Positions 1-10,856 of a DNA stretch of 64,000 bases are shown here, in pieces. Source of the DNA: Spinellus fusiger. Its lineage: Eukaryota > Mucoromycota > Mucoromycetes > Mucorales > Phycomycetaceae. Within the stretch, counting starts at the first letter, position 1. Every line of letters starts with the position of its first letter. The stretch spans positions 558,001 to 622,000 of the forward strand of contig JALLLS010000006.1 in the NCBI GenBank assembly GCA_025094145.1, given 5' to 3'. The notes under the pieces are model-generated. The model worked only from the letters and a program-made list of their open reading frames with translations, made no database searches and had not been told where the DNA came from. The position numbers and the translations under genes are program-made.

Positions 1-273
1 GATATAACAAAAACAAAGATATACACGCTCCATATAGAAGCTCAAAGTTTACATACCTTCTCAAGTACTCATTAGGTAAGGACTATTCTATAGACAAACA
101 TTATTTCTAATCTCTATTAATTTAGGTGAACATAGTAAAACACTTGTGTTTCTGGATGTTTCCCCACTGGCAGATTATTTCAACGAGGCTTTATGCTCTC
201 TAAGATTTGCTATAAAAAAAAGGTGAATCATTGTAAAGTGAATGAAGCACGAGAATACCCACCCAGAAAGTGA
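1..273 (+). CDS. Kinesin-14-like motor, C-terminal end only (gene runs off the window start)
   Basis: Two exons are visible. The first (to about 75) ends in residues like the kinesin motor stretch HAPYRSSKFTYLL. A GT-AG intron (76-125) follows, then an exon reading SKTLVFLDVSPL and FNEALCSLRFA, which matches the end of the kinesin motor domain (usual form NSKTLMFVxxSP, LCSLRFA). Minus-end kinesin-14 motors (Kar3/Ncd type) have the motor at the C-terminus and stop soon after this motif, as here. An A8 run at about 214-221 puts the frame into a TGA at 224-226. One A fewer would give a KVN-type ending and a stop at 271-273. This may be a sequence error, a natural shortened end or a dying gene. 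Assignment to kinesin is firm; the subfamily is inferred. Confidence 0.7.
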
Positions 274-359
274 TCTACCCAACAACTCCCAAAAATTACC
301 TTGAGGCATTGAAGGTATTGTCTAAACTCATCATCAGAATCAGTAGCCAAGTCGTTATA

Positions 360-1086
360 CAGTCATAAAATTAGTAAGTTACGATATATTTTTGAAGTCT
401 TGAGAAAGAACATTAGTTATGTATAAAAAGGCTGAAGCCTCAAATCACACATTAGCAACCCCAAATCAAACATAAAGTTAGTTTAAAATATAGTCTATAT
501 TATTATACATAAAAAAAAAGTTTTTATTTAATGTTTTGTTGGGCCACCTTTGGTATCAATAACTGCCTGGCAGCGATCCTTTATTGAGCCAACTAAACGT
601 TCGATAAGATCAACGTGGATATCTCCCCAAGCTTCTTCTAAAGTTATCTTGAGCTCATCAATATTTTTGATACCGGCCCTCTTGTTATCGATAAGCTTAT
701 CAAGATAGCTCCAGAGATGTTCAATAAGTTCCAAATTTATGTAGTTATAGGAGGCAAATGGGTTGCCTCTTAGAATGGCCTCAGGTTGTCTGAGGTCTCT
801 CTTATTGATTTTCTGTGTACCAGAACGAGGCTTTGGTACAGGTTTAACAGTAGTCATTCTAATGCCAATGATTTTTGAAATGCTATCCATAGAGTATTTC
901 TCTTTTCTTTTAATTCAGTAAACACCCCAGTACTCTCTTTCTTCAAGCCTATTATAGACTATATAGTTTTTAGTTGAGGATTCTGATATTGACATTTGAG
1001 ATTGATGAATGCAATGTGAATATGTGGTAAGAAAAATCATGTTTAAAATTGTATAAATTCGTATATTTACTAATGCGGTATGTCTG
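360..1086 (-). mobile_element. Non-autonomous Tc1/mariner element (internally deleted), copy 1
   Basis: Both ends carry the Tc1-type inverted terminus starting CAGTCA, flanked by TA at 358-359 and 1087-1088. Length is 727 bp. It is the same deletion derivative found at 12,880-13,881 and 43,431-44,432, sharing the same internal junction but without the LTR insertion seen there. The coding part is on the minus strand. Confidence 0.85.
528..890 (-). pseudogene. Tc1-type transposase with catalytic core deleted
   Basis: The reading frame joins an N-terminal helix-turn-helix/linker (RDLRQPEAILRGNPFASYN) directly to the transposase C-terminus (ELIEHLWSYLDKL to SIKDRCQAVIDTKGG). In full-length relatives, for example 10,857-12,199 in this window, about 200 residues with the catalytic DDE region lie between these parts. 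The C-terminal Glu of the DDE triad survives in IEHLW; both Asp residues are gone. It can therefore bind DNA at most. The start at 890 lies inside the HTH, so the original N-terminus lay further upstream. Confidence 0.85.
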
Positions 1087-1088
1087 TA

Positions 1089-1802
1089 TAACAATAGCCC
1101 AGAATTTTAAGTGATTACTTTTTGAGGTTCACTTTGTGAAAATAACTAGAAAAACCAATATAAATATGTCAATAGGCAACCATTATATAAATTCATATGA
1201 GAAATCTATTTTAAAAAATACATTTTTAGATGCAGTTAAGCCATTATTTATTTAAAGCTGAATTGAATCCAAGAGCTGACATAGTTCATAGTCCCTTTGA
1301 AATAGATAAAAACATCACGTCAAACACTCTCAACTGATGCATCAGTAATATTTCTACAATTTTACATAAAATAATTGCCAAATCAGATTAATTATTCAAT
1401 TATAAATATAATTTACTGAAACTAATAATCAAGCATTGGATTAAATGACTACATGAGAATGATGATAGAGTGGGCCATATTGTCTTTTATTAATGCAGAC
1501 GATTCTTTCGCCGATTCTTGATTGCTGTCTAATACACATTGTTGATAATAACAACTACTGGTATTTTATGAGGGATTGTGAATATTCCAACTATGATGGA
1601 GGTTCCTTCCAAAATCAATATTAATTAGTATCTTTTTAAACTAAACAACTTTCTCTCTTTATATTCTTGCTCTTATTATTTCCTACTCTTGGGCTTAATA
1701 AATTATATCAATGGACTCTTTTTTTACAGTATGTACGGTTCAAGATGACGGATTTCAGAAATTAATTAGCAGATTTAAGAAATTAAAACAGCAGCATTAA
1801 GA
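1089..1802. other. AT-rich intergenic stretch, no gene seen
   Basis: No reading frame with family signatures, and no repeat with clear ends, was recognised between the Tc1 copy and the LTR-A repeat. Confidence 0.5.
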
Positions 1803-2290
1803 TATAATTAAAGGCAGTGGTTGATCTAAGAGGCATGTAGAACTCGAGAGAGATTGACTATCAACACAAAGACCACACACAAAAGAGGAAATTGGGGGAT
1901 GTTCTTAACGGAGTAGTCTTTCTGAATTAGCAGAAAGAGTGATAACGGAGACGAAAGAGTGTTCACCAACAATAGTGACAGAGACCAAAAGAGGGTATGT
2001 AACCTACAGTGTTACAGGGACGGATAAAGAGATAGTGATAAAATAGAGAAGGGGTGAAAGAATAGGAAACACTGTTCGTTTCGATATTTAGAGCGAGCTT
2101 AGCCTCTACAATACGATTCAAAGGATACCAAGGAAAATTCAATGTTTATTAGAGAGGTCTATCCTAAGGTATATATACATAATATCGTCAGTGGAATGCT
2201 AGTTCTATGTGTCTAGTTATTTCGATATATATTAATCAACATCTCAGTAACTTCCGAGCCAACAGATAGCTACTCCTGCCTATCATTACA
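1803..2290 (-). repeat. Solo LTR-like repeat, family A, copy 1
   Basis: On the minus strand the element runs from TGTAATGATAGGC to CCTTTAATTATA (488 bp). It is flanked by a perfect 4-bp target duplication AAGA (1799-1802 and 2291-2294). Homologous copies lie at 21,424-21,915 and 34,732-35,891. The TG start, size and target duplication fit a solo LTR. The TA 3' end is not the canonical CA. Confidence 0.75.
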
Positions 2291-2294
2291 AAGA

Positions 2295-3481
2295 CTCTTA
2301 TTTTTCTTGCCATAATTAAAGTGGCTATTTATTTAAGCAGTTAGAAAAAGCATTGACAAAGTGCCGAATTAATTTTCTTAATGCATATTCATGAATATTG
2401 ATAAATACTTTGTTAATTTTTTTTTTAAAAAAAATAACACAAAATCTCTTTACATGTATGAAGAAGCGTATTCTCCATAACAAGATAAAAATCTCACAAT
2501 TCAAAATATTTCCCAGTGGATTCAGCATTCCAATTAACAACCTGAGATAGTATCCAGTAGTATTACTCTTTTTTTTGTTGTTGTTAATTTTGGGAACTCA
2601 AATATCTACATCAATAAAAGTATAGATCAAGAGATAATTCATATAGGCTGCTTTCCATTTTACCACTCATTCATGTTTTGCACTGATACATTTCTCATCA
2701 TTTTGAACTGGAGAATGACAATTCAATCTTTTTTATTGTAATTTTTCACTAATGTAAAACAAAACTGTTGACTATGTATCTCTTTAGACTGTACCTTTTA
2801 AATGTTCTTGTTAGAATATCTATAGCTTCATTGACTATTGTATATGGTTTTCGTCAATCAATTGAGTGATATACAGTTCTTGTTCTTTCAAAAGTCAATC
2901 TTTAGCACGATTACCTTTGTTTTTCGTAAATATTCCAATCAGAGTAAGCTCCTATCCTATCTACCTATGTCTAAGTGGTGTGTTTACCTTTTCCGTTAAG
3001 ATTGCCATTCTATTCTCTAAGTTTCTATCTTCAAGGTCTAGCTCAATAGAAACAGACTGTGAATCCTTATCATCTGGTAAATTAATCAAGTTTTTAAGCT
3101 TGAGCTTTTCTTCTTTCTCAAAAATGCAATCTGTAGAGTCATCATTATTTTCTGTGGTTATTCTAGAATAAGATTAAAAATTAAAAGAGAATAGGTGCCT
3201 TACATCTTGCTGTAAGAACAGTGGATTATTATTGTGCTTATTGTTTACTATTTTTATCTGATAACACATAATATTCATATATAACTATGCATTGGATTAA
3301 TAAATAAATTAGTAAACAGCTTTCTAGTTGTAATAAATATATGAAGGCTATATAAAAGTTAATGATAGTAAAGTAACCCTCAATATGTAACCACTGTTTT
3401 CTTTCTTTCAAATATTGAGATGTTTATATATATAAAAGAAGCATAGACTATTTTTTCTCTGTTCATAACACTTCTTTTCTT
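2295..3481. other. Intergenic stretch with one possible coding relic (about 2,960-3,175, minus)
   Basis: Mostly AT-rich with no recognised gene. On the minus strand from about 3,175 down to 2,960 there is an open, charged frame (KEEKLKLKNLINLPDD, then SIELDLEDRNLENRM). It has protein-like composition but no start codon and no family I recognise. It could be an internal exon of a decayed gene. Confidence 0.35.
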
Positions 3482-3930
3482 ATGTCTCACTCATCCAACA
3501 CTGAAAACATCTCCATCAACACCCTAGAGATGTATGAAAAGTACTCCAGCTTTGAAACTCGCTCAGCCACTCTGCATAAAGTGCTAAACATGAACACTGA
3601 CATGGCCGAGGTATCTCGTGTGTTTGACATGCCTGTTTCCACTGTGAGTGACATAGTAAAGCACCACACGAAAACCAACCAAGTTGAACCCTTACCCAGG
3701 AGTGAAAGAAAAATAAAACTCGACAAAAGAGACCTTAAGTGGTTACTAGGCAACCTTACAATGAAACTACTGTTATTTATTTCAATCACTATTCTATGTA
3801 TCTATCGAAACTTTTACGTTTCTAGCTAATACATTCATGAAGTTACAACACTATTAAGAAAAGTATGGATCCAGAAAAGAAATTCTGCATTTGAAAAAGC
3901 CCCGGTTACTTATTTAGGATCGCTTTATTC
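3482..3930 (+). pseudogene. Tc1-type transposase, N-terminal DNA-binding fragment
   Basis: The frame opens with an HTH-like segment (MAEVSRVFDMPVSTVSDIVKH) and a charged linker with KLDKRDLKWLLG, as in the N-terminal HTH and linker of Tc1 transposases. After residue 90 the frame becomes hydrophobic and ends at 3829. A weak continuation in another frame (LLRKVWIQKRN) suggests a frameshift. No catalytic DDE region follows; the neighbouring sequence is a LINE in the opposite direction. Confidence 0.55.
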
Positions 3931-4526
3931 GATATGTTTTTGTATTGATCTTGGACACAGCATAGTGAGTGAGAAAAAGGACAATAATGACAATCAACAA
4001 AGTATCTATCCACAAAAGATGTCCACTATAATAGAGATGATGAGTGAACAGTAGGTAAAGAGTAGTTGAAATCCCCAGCAATAAGGATGCGTGGGAGAGA
4101 AGTAGTATAGTCCATAAAGGACGGAAGCAAGAGAAAATTGTTGTAGAAATGTCTTTGAATCATTTGAGCTGTTGGTACTCTATGCACCTACACGCCTTTC
4201 TGAACAAAGGCATTGTTGCGATGAGTAATTGTAGCAGAGAGAACTCTACGATCAATAGTCGAGTAGTTGGGAGAAAGAAGAAGATCAGGAGAGAGAGAAA
4301 TCAATCCACAATGAGAAGACCAGAGGCTATGGGAAACTTGGAATTCCATGTGGAAGGTGTGTTGAAGATCAGGAGAAGTATGTATTTCTTGCAAAGCAAG
4401 TAGTTGAAAAGATTGTATCCGTAGAAATCGAATAAAGTGTCGTCGTTTGTGTGTGTCATTTACCTTGGCCAGGCCTCTGCAATTGAGAGAGCCTAATTGA
4501 ATATTGTATGGTTGTACTCTATTCAT
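3890..4526 (-). pseudogene. LINE ORF2 remnant: endonuclease domain, 3'-truncated
   Basis: The N-terminus reads LGSLNCRGLAK and LALQEIHT, motifs that open the APE-type endonuclease of non-LTR retrotransposons. The first frame stops at 4188; the next frame continues with RILIAGDFNYSLPT, the GDFN metal-site motif, at about 4,060-4,110. A further stop follows, and the reverse transcriptase is absent. It starts with ATGA overlapping the ORF1 stop, which supports a bicistronic LINE. Confidence 0.75.
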
Positions 4527-5779
4527 TGATATCTAACAGGTTTTTGGCGATTGCAGGGTGGATAACGAGAAAGAACGACATGTGAAACAGGTGGGGCAGG
4601 CAAAGTGAGTTGACTTGGTATACTTGGTGAATTCTCGGGGAGGTCTACACCACTAGATATAGGTCCATCCAAATGCATGAGATCTTCTTCAGACTCAATA
4701 ACCACTGCACCAGAAAGAGAAGAATTCAAAAGATCTGTGACACATGTAGCAGTAGAAGGGGAGGCATCACTACCATCAACAACAGTATCAACAGTAGACG
4801 TAGTAGATGCAGTGGCATCATCAGGAATATCAGAAACAACAATAGTAATAACAGTAATGCTAGTATCAGCTGTAACAGTAGCATCAACAACAACTGTAGG
4901 TTTGTTCTGAATTTTAGGCTTTTTACGGCCTAAGTCCTCTCTATTCTGAGGACATTGGGCAACATGACCTTCAGAATTACATCCAAAGCACAGACGACGA
5001 GGACGAATTGGACAGTCTTCACGCGAGTGATCTGCTGCGTGGCAGTATCGACAGAAACTAGGCATATCTTGCCAAGTAGCAAAAAAGGTACTGGTGCCGT
5101 CAAACCACTCCATCTGGTGGCTTAGTGGCAAGAAGGAAGAAGCAGAAGCAGAAGAAGTAGAAAAGGAAATAAAAGCATATCCTCGGCCCATGAACCAGCC
5201 GCCATGTTCCTCAACATGCAGACCGAGTTCAAGTATCCGCCCATAGGGCCCAAGAGACTTTTCTAGTTCCAAACGAACATCATCAGCATCCTCAATAGGA
5301 AGATTCTTAAGTGATAATTTTGTTACTTTGCAATCACCAGGCAAAGCAGGGTATGCCTCCAGAGTGACCCCATCAACTACAAGGCCCTCTCCATTACAGA
5401 TATTTAGGCACTGATCCTCTGACTTGAGGATGACTTCTACTAGAGTCCGAGGTCCTTCTTTGTGGGTGGTTATTCCAAGACCCACTCCCACCGGAAAAAC
5501 TTTTCTAGCCTCTCTATAGAAGGCTGCTGATGTCACCTTGGTGTTGGTGACATAAAAAAAACACATAGAGGTGTCTGTTGGAGGCCTATTTTCAGACTTG
5601 AGGGGTGAATGATGAGGTGTTATGAGTGATATTGACAGCTTCCAAGTAAAAACAACAGAATATAGCATTACACTGTTGTTTCGGCCCATGAGGGGTGTTG
5701 GGTGGGCTATGAGCACCACTTGGCGAGTCCGAATTTTCAGAGAAGAGCGATGAATAACTTTGTTACCTTGTTTTCTCAT
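4523..5779 (-). CDS. LINE ORF1 (Gag-like RNA-binding protein with zinc knuckles)
   Basis: A 418-residue open frame. The central part resembles the RRM-like fold of LINE ORF1 proteins (KVTKLSLKNLPIEDADDV, then a GRGYAFISF motif). It is followed by CCHC-type zinc knuckles: CRYCHAADHSREDC (about residue 240) and CFGCNSEGHVAQC. A Thr/Val/Asp-rich tail of low complexity follows. ORF1 proteins coat the LINE RNA and act as chaperones in retrotransposition. The stop TGA overlaps the ORF2 start (ATGA at 4523-4526). ORF1 is intact while its ORF2 is broken, so this copy cannot move on its own. It could be read as a host zinc-knuckle protein if seen alone, but the downstream endonuclease argues against that. 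Confidence 0.75.
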   Translation of the reverse strand: MRKQGNKVIHRSSLKIRTRQVVLIAHPTPLMGRNNSVMLYSVVFTWKLSISLITPHHSPLKSENRPPTDTSMCFFYVTNTKVTSAAFYREARKVFPVGVGLGITTHKEGPRTLVEVILKSEDQCLNICNGEGLVVDGVTLEAYPALPGDCKVTKLSLKNLPIEDADDVRLELEKSLGPYGRILELGLHVEEHGGWFMGRGYAFISFSTSSASASSFLPLSHQMEWFDGTSTFFATWQDMPSFCRYCHAADHSREDCPIRPRRLCFGCNSEGHVAQCPQNREDLGRKKPKIQNKPTVVVDATVTADTSITVITIVVSDIPDDATASTTSTVDTVVDGSDASPSTATCVTDLLNSSLSGAVVIESEEDLMHLDGPISSGVDLPENSPSIPSQLTLPAPPVSHVVLSRYPPCNRQKPVRYQ

Positions 5780-5887
5780 AATACGTCATACGTATCACAG
5801 TCACACTCTTTTAGACTGATTTTATACTTTTCACAAGCTTAGTATGTTTTTTAAACCAGCCTTTTACTATTCCAACATCTTGAGCCC

Positions 5888-8632
5888 ATGGAAAGAAACA
5901 TCAACTCGCGTCTGTCTGGTATTTCAAAAAGAGAGAAAAATAAACTCAGTGCATATGTGGTGGTGGTTGATAACTTAATATCTACAGTATCTTATGGAGA
6001 TGCCTCGACTAAGCCCCGACTCTACTTGCAGCACCCAACTTTGGGCAAAGAAGCTGATAACACAACACAACTTGCTGGTAAAAAGAGAACAAGAAGTGAA
6101 AGTAAAAATGAAAACGAGAGCCCCAACACTATAACTGGCTCTGTTTCTCCTACGGAGCGACTCCGAGGACAATCTTCTCACGAGAATAATGTCCCTGGGT
6201 TACAGAAAAACAGCATTTATACAGATAGAATGAGAAATCAAAAACTGATACGAAACAACACATCCTTATTAACAAACCAAAAACCACGTACTCCCTATAA
6301 TACAACCATCATATCTGTTACAGACCGTGTAGGAATAAGTGTAGATTCAAGAATGTTCATCCGTCAACTACCAGGAGACGCCTCAAAGTGGGACTTCCAA
6401 GTCTACTTTGAAAAGTATGGGCGAGTGCTTGAAGTATCTTTTAAGAACAACTATGGCTTTGTTCAGTTTGACTCTCCTGAAGCATGTCAAGCTGCAGTTG
6501 CTGCAGAGAACGGTCGTCATTTTAAAGGCACAAACCTTGGTAAGTTAGTTATTTGTATTTCTACCTCTATGATAAAAGTGGATATTTGGATGTTTTTCTT
6601 TCGAAAGACTGCTCAAAGGTGTTTAATACTTTTTTACAAGACATAAATCAGCATAGAAAAGGGGTAGATAGACAAAGTGATATTACATGGGAATTATCTG
6701 CTGTTGTTTTACTGCATACACACTATAATAGCCATTCAATTGAACCTTTTTTTTTTTTTTAAAAAAAAAACTATTCTTGATGTCTTTTCATAGTGTTAGA
6801 GATCTGTCGACACAAACCCTGTGGGATGGACGACCAACACAAAACCAATTCTCGTCTAACCGGGGTGAATACTAGATTAGCTACCTACAATCCTCATGGT
6901 CTTTCCCCCGTCCACTCTCTCGGCCAAAAAAGACACGATCATTCTGAACTGCGAAACAGAAATGCTGCAAACCTTTTAATCAACGTAGACTCTATTGGAA
7001 GGGGTTCTCAAGAGCACAGCCCCAGTGAAGACAAGTATGAGAACAAATCACCTTATGCCAAGAGTGATTGTTTCCATGCTCAGTCTACACATAATATTGT
7101 GCGGGGTCAGAGTAACATATACAGTACCAGTGATGAAGAAGTAAAAGTAAAAGACATCACCACCACTACTATCAAATATGACAACCAGACAGGCAGATTT
7201 ACGACTAGCAAATATCGAAATATGAACAAATCCACTGACCATGATTTATATTCTGACAGTCGTTCCAAATTGGCAGATGAATACCAGTTAAATGGTAGAC
7301 GCCAAATGAAAGATGATACACATAGCATCAAACTCCCTAATAGCCACCAAAGTGATCATGAAACATCCCAAGGAAGATCTGACTACCAAGAACACTCTCC
7401 TTATGAGTCTAGAACTCGCACTATAACCCAGGAAACTCATTCTTCCAGTACTTCCAATACCTCTCGTGCTTCCAATACCTCTTGTACCTCTCGTACCTCT
7501 CGTACTTCTCATAACCCTCCTAGGCTTGGCTCATCCATTGAAAGAAATGGATCTCGAGAAGCAACTTCTAGCCTATCTGAGCCCCATTCACCACACCATG
7601 TCCTCAGCTCCTCTGACAAAAGTCAAAATGCATTCTATAGCCACCACTATGACAATGACTTTCCTCCTATACAAGCCATTATCTGGGGAGATGTGAATAC
7701 TAATTTTGTAGACTATATCGAAAATACTTTCAAAACAGAAGGTATTCCAATCCACACACGCTTTCTTCAGTATGGAATGATCTCCCGTGATGCTATTGTT
7801 AAGCAAATGATTGTGGAGGGTGTCCGTGCATTGATCATTGTCGAGAGTGAACAAGAAATGCAAGGCAAAGTGTACCTTCAAGTTTTTGAACAAAACAAAG
7901 ATAATGATACAAATAGCGTTCGCTTTGACGGTGGGTATATTGTATCTATAACTCATAACTTATCCTTCTCAAAGAGTATGATAGTATTTCTGTCAAGGAT
8001 GCTGTCATTATTGTCCAACGTGCCCAACAAACTGTACTCTCTCCTCTATCAACATTATTGACTCAAACCTATAATCAAAACAACAGAGGTTCCATCCTCC
8101 CAATAGCCCAACCTTCTTTACATTCAATGCCAAATCCACTTGCTTTTGGTGCTGCCTTTTCTCCCAACTCTCTTCTCTCTTCTTTTGCACCCTCCACACC
8201 TGGAATGCCCTCTACTATCTCTGCTCCCATGCTATCTCCTGCCAACACCACTGTCAATTATAATACTTTGGCTGCCCTATTTAATCTCATGCATAACAGC
8301 ACTCAACCGATCATACCCTTTTCTGGTATCTCCCCTGAAATCATGCAGCAACTGATTGTTGCGTCAAGCACGCCTAATCCACAAACCCCCCTTCCCATGT
8401 TGCTCATCCTCTCGCCTCAGCCTCTGCACAAAACTCTCCCTGGGCTGCATTGGGACTCCTAGCTCATCACTCTCAACTGAATGGTGTCGGTGCCAGCATG
8501 CTTAATAATGCCAACAATCAATTCCTACATAATCTAGTTGCTAGTGCAGCTGCAGCTGCAGCAGTAGCAGAGCATCCATCCTCAGCTCCTCCTTTTAATA
8601 TCAGCCAAAAGACACCGAGTAAGGATATGTAA
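5888..8632 (+). CDS. NAB3: NAB3-like RNA-binding protein (RRM plus NCOA5/anticodon-binding-like domain)
   Basis: Three exons: 5888-6539, 6794-7930, 7975 onward; introns of 254 and 44 bp join in frame. Residues about 150-217 form an RRM (MFIRQLPGDASKWDF, YGFVQFDSPEACQAA). After splicing, LEICRHKPCG continues the RRM edge. A long Ser/Arg/His-rich linker follows. Next is a second domain with IQAIIWGDVNTNFVDYIENT, IVEGVRALIIVE, VYLQVFEQN and RFDEYDSISVKDAV. This RRM + anticodon-binding-like + Pro/Ser/Ala-rich tail order is known from fungal Nab3-type proteins of the Nrd1-Nab3-Sen1 termination machinery. The tail frame breaks at a C6 run (8386-8391): the current frame stops at 8462, and one extra C would continue to 8632 through an Ala run. 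Assignment to this family is fairly strong; function in this fungus is inferred. Confidence 0.75.
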
Positions 8633-9396
8633 TTCTTTATTCCTCAGACTCGGTGTGATTGGTCAACTTGTATGTTTTACTCTACTATAATGATAGCTCC
8701 ATGAACTCTTTATAAAGAGACCTCATACTTTCAATACATAAAGAAAATAGTATTTATAATGCAATAAAGCTAGTCCATATACAAAGGTACTAGTCTATGG
8801 TATGAATACTTCAGTAAAATAGCAGCCTGGTATCTCTCCATGCTTTTAATGAGACCATTTGTATATTCTTTGGAAATAGATGCCAATTCTAGTAAAAATA
8901 AAATAAAAGCCTTTGACTCTACCCTGTTCTTTAGCTTACAGACTCTTTTATATTGATATTTTTGTTGTTAATTAGAATATCAATGATCTCAATTGAATTG
9001 AGATGTATGTTCAGTCTACAAGATATATATTAATATTGTTTTAAAAAAAACCCCCCTCCAAAGGCAAAAGGAGTGGTTTAGAAATGTAATAGATATATTT
9101 CTCAATGTGCTTCTGCTATCAATTGAGCAGGCTTATATACTTTTCTTCTAAGCTAAATTGATTACTTTTTATTATAAAAATTCTTATGGGATTAGTGAGG
9201 GTATATGTTCTTCATCCCCTTTTTCCAACAATATAAATAAATAAACTGGCATATTGTTTAATTCACTATAAATCACTATGGAATTACATATGCTTTCTTC
9301 AGTGTGGAATTTTCATTTCTCCGTGACTGCATTTCTTATTTGAGCCACTGATTTACATAATGCTTGTGTAAGTCCCCTTTTATTAACTTATAGACT
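8633..9396. other. Intergenic region between NAB3-like and ESF2
   Basis: AT-rich. Holds several AATAAA-type signals just after the NAB3-like stop and the presumed ESF2 promoter. No further gene seen. Confidence 0.5.
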
Positions 9397-10520
9397 ATGC
9401 TACAAGACAAAGAAAAACAAGATCTATTTGGACTTGAAGCTGATGAGAGTGACGATCAACAAGAGTCTAAAGATGAAGTTCAAGAAGTAGATAGTCGTTT
9501 CAAACTATCTCGATCTCGAAAAAACAAGTCGCCAGATAATGAGAGCGATGATAACAGTATTGCAGACAGTGACGACGATATTTCTGACGATGGTAACGAT
9601 GATATTTTTGGAGATGAAAGTGGAGAAGAAGAAGAGAAAGAGTCCGAGTCAAATGATAAAAGAGACAGAAAGAGTGCCTCCAAAAAGAAAAAGAAGCTCA
9701 AGCCCCTTACACCCGAGGAGCTTGAGAAATTCGAAAAAGAGCAAAAAAGAATGGGTGTTTGTTACCTGCCACGAATTCCTCCTTTTATGAAGCCACTGCG
9801 AGTGAAAGCACTTCTTGCTGAATATGCTGAAGTGGGTAGAATCTATCTTCAGCCAGAAGGTAAGGGGAATGAGTGTCTATTTGTATTTATGACGAGTTGA
9901 TACCAATAGATCCAAAGATTACAGCACGCCGAAAAAAGTACGGCAAAAACAGAAGAACCAACTATGTAGAAGGGTGGATTGAGTTTAAGGATAAGAAGCG
10001 TGCAAAGACATTGGCTACCTTTCTTAATATGAAACAAATTGGTAAATAACTATAGGTTATATATGAGTACACTGGGGCACTTTTTTTATACTTATCAATG
10101 CATTAGGTGGAAAGCGAAAGAGCCATTACTACCATGATGTATGGAATATCAAATACTTGCCCAAGTTTAAATGGACTCATTTGACAGAACAAATCGGTAA
10201 GTGAAAGGGCTATTCAAGAGTGTCTGGTAGATTTATCTCATTATATGGCATGTCTAGCTTATGAAAAGCAGGCACGCGAACAACGACTTAGAGCTGAAAT
10301 TAGTCAGGCGAACCGTGAAAACAAGAACTATATTCAGAATGTTGAGCGATCAAAGATGCATAAGAGTATACAGGATAAGAAACGGAAACGCGGTGAAGAC
10401 CAGGAGACCGAGGAAGCACCTCGAAGGGCATTCAAGCAGAGAGAACTTGTTGAACGTGAAGGAAATAAGGCACACTCAGATACAAATCTGGATTTCTCTT
10501 GGGTATTCTCAAACAAGTAA
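9397..10520 (+). CDS. ESF2: Pre-rRNA-processing factor ESF2 (ABT1 family)
   Basis: Four exons: 9397-9859, 9910-10041, 10107-10196, 10258-10520, with introns of 50, 65 and 61 bp. Phases close perfectly to give 315 residues. An acidic N-terminus with SDDD/SGEEEE runs and a KKKKKLK patch is followed by [20 protein letters not shown] and [10 protein letters not shown], the start of the degenerate RRM. Then come [37 protein letters not shown] and [13 protein letters not shown], signature stretches of the Esf2/ABT1 family, and a Lys/Arg-rich coiled C-terminus. Esf2 acts in the nucleolus in early 18S rRNA processing within the SSU processome (with Dbp8 in yeast). The first intron is settled by family alignment: exon 2 starts at ATCC (Asp-Pro-Lys). 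Family identity is firm. Confidence 0.92.
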
Positions 10521-10854
10521 ACTTTTCATAAAGAGGTTTATTTGTGGGTGGTATCCAAATTTATACTATACATAAACATACAAGAGTACATATAAAGTGA
10601 GATGCAAAACTAGTTTTCAAATTTTAAAGGATAGGCTCTTTAGATTTTATTTTACCTTCAATTAGTAAAATAAGTCTCTTTTTAGTGGGTCGATATAAAC
10701 ATAGTTCAGGCCATATTTTTATCCGTAGCTCTATAGACAAGATAGATGTCAGATAATACCAGTTAATGCTATGAGTTTGATTACTGTTTCTTTTCATCAA
10801 GCCTCAACAACAGAACTGTATTCTTTAATTATCGAGTAGTAATATATATTTTTA
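10521..10854. other. Intergenic stretch after ESF2
   Basis: AT-rich, ending at the TA target of the next Tc1 element. Nothing coding recognised. Confidence 0.5.
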
Positions 10855-10856
10855 TA

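Noticed and set aside
4673..4933. Plus-strand frames rich in Asn/Ser/Arg.
   Set aside because: Antisense of the low-complexity Thr/Asp-rich tail of LINE ORF1.
9860..9897. A non-canonical first intron in ESF2 (apparent frame mismatch with acceptor at 9,896).
   Set aside because: Using the next acceptor (exon from 9,910) gives a canonical GT-AG intron and the conserved PEDPK junction.
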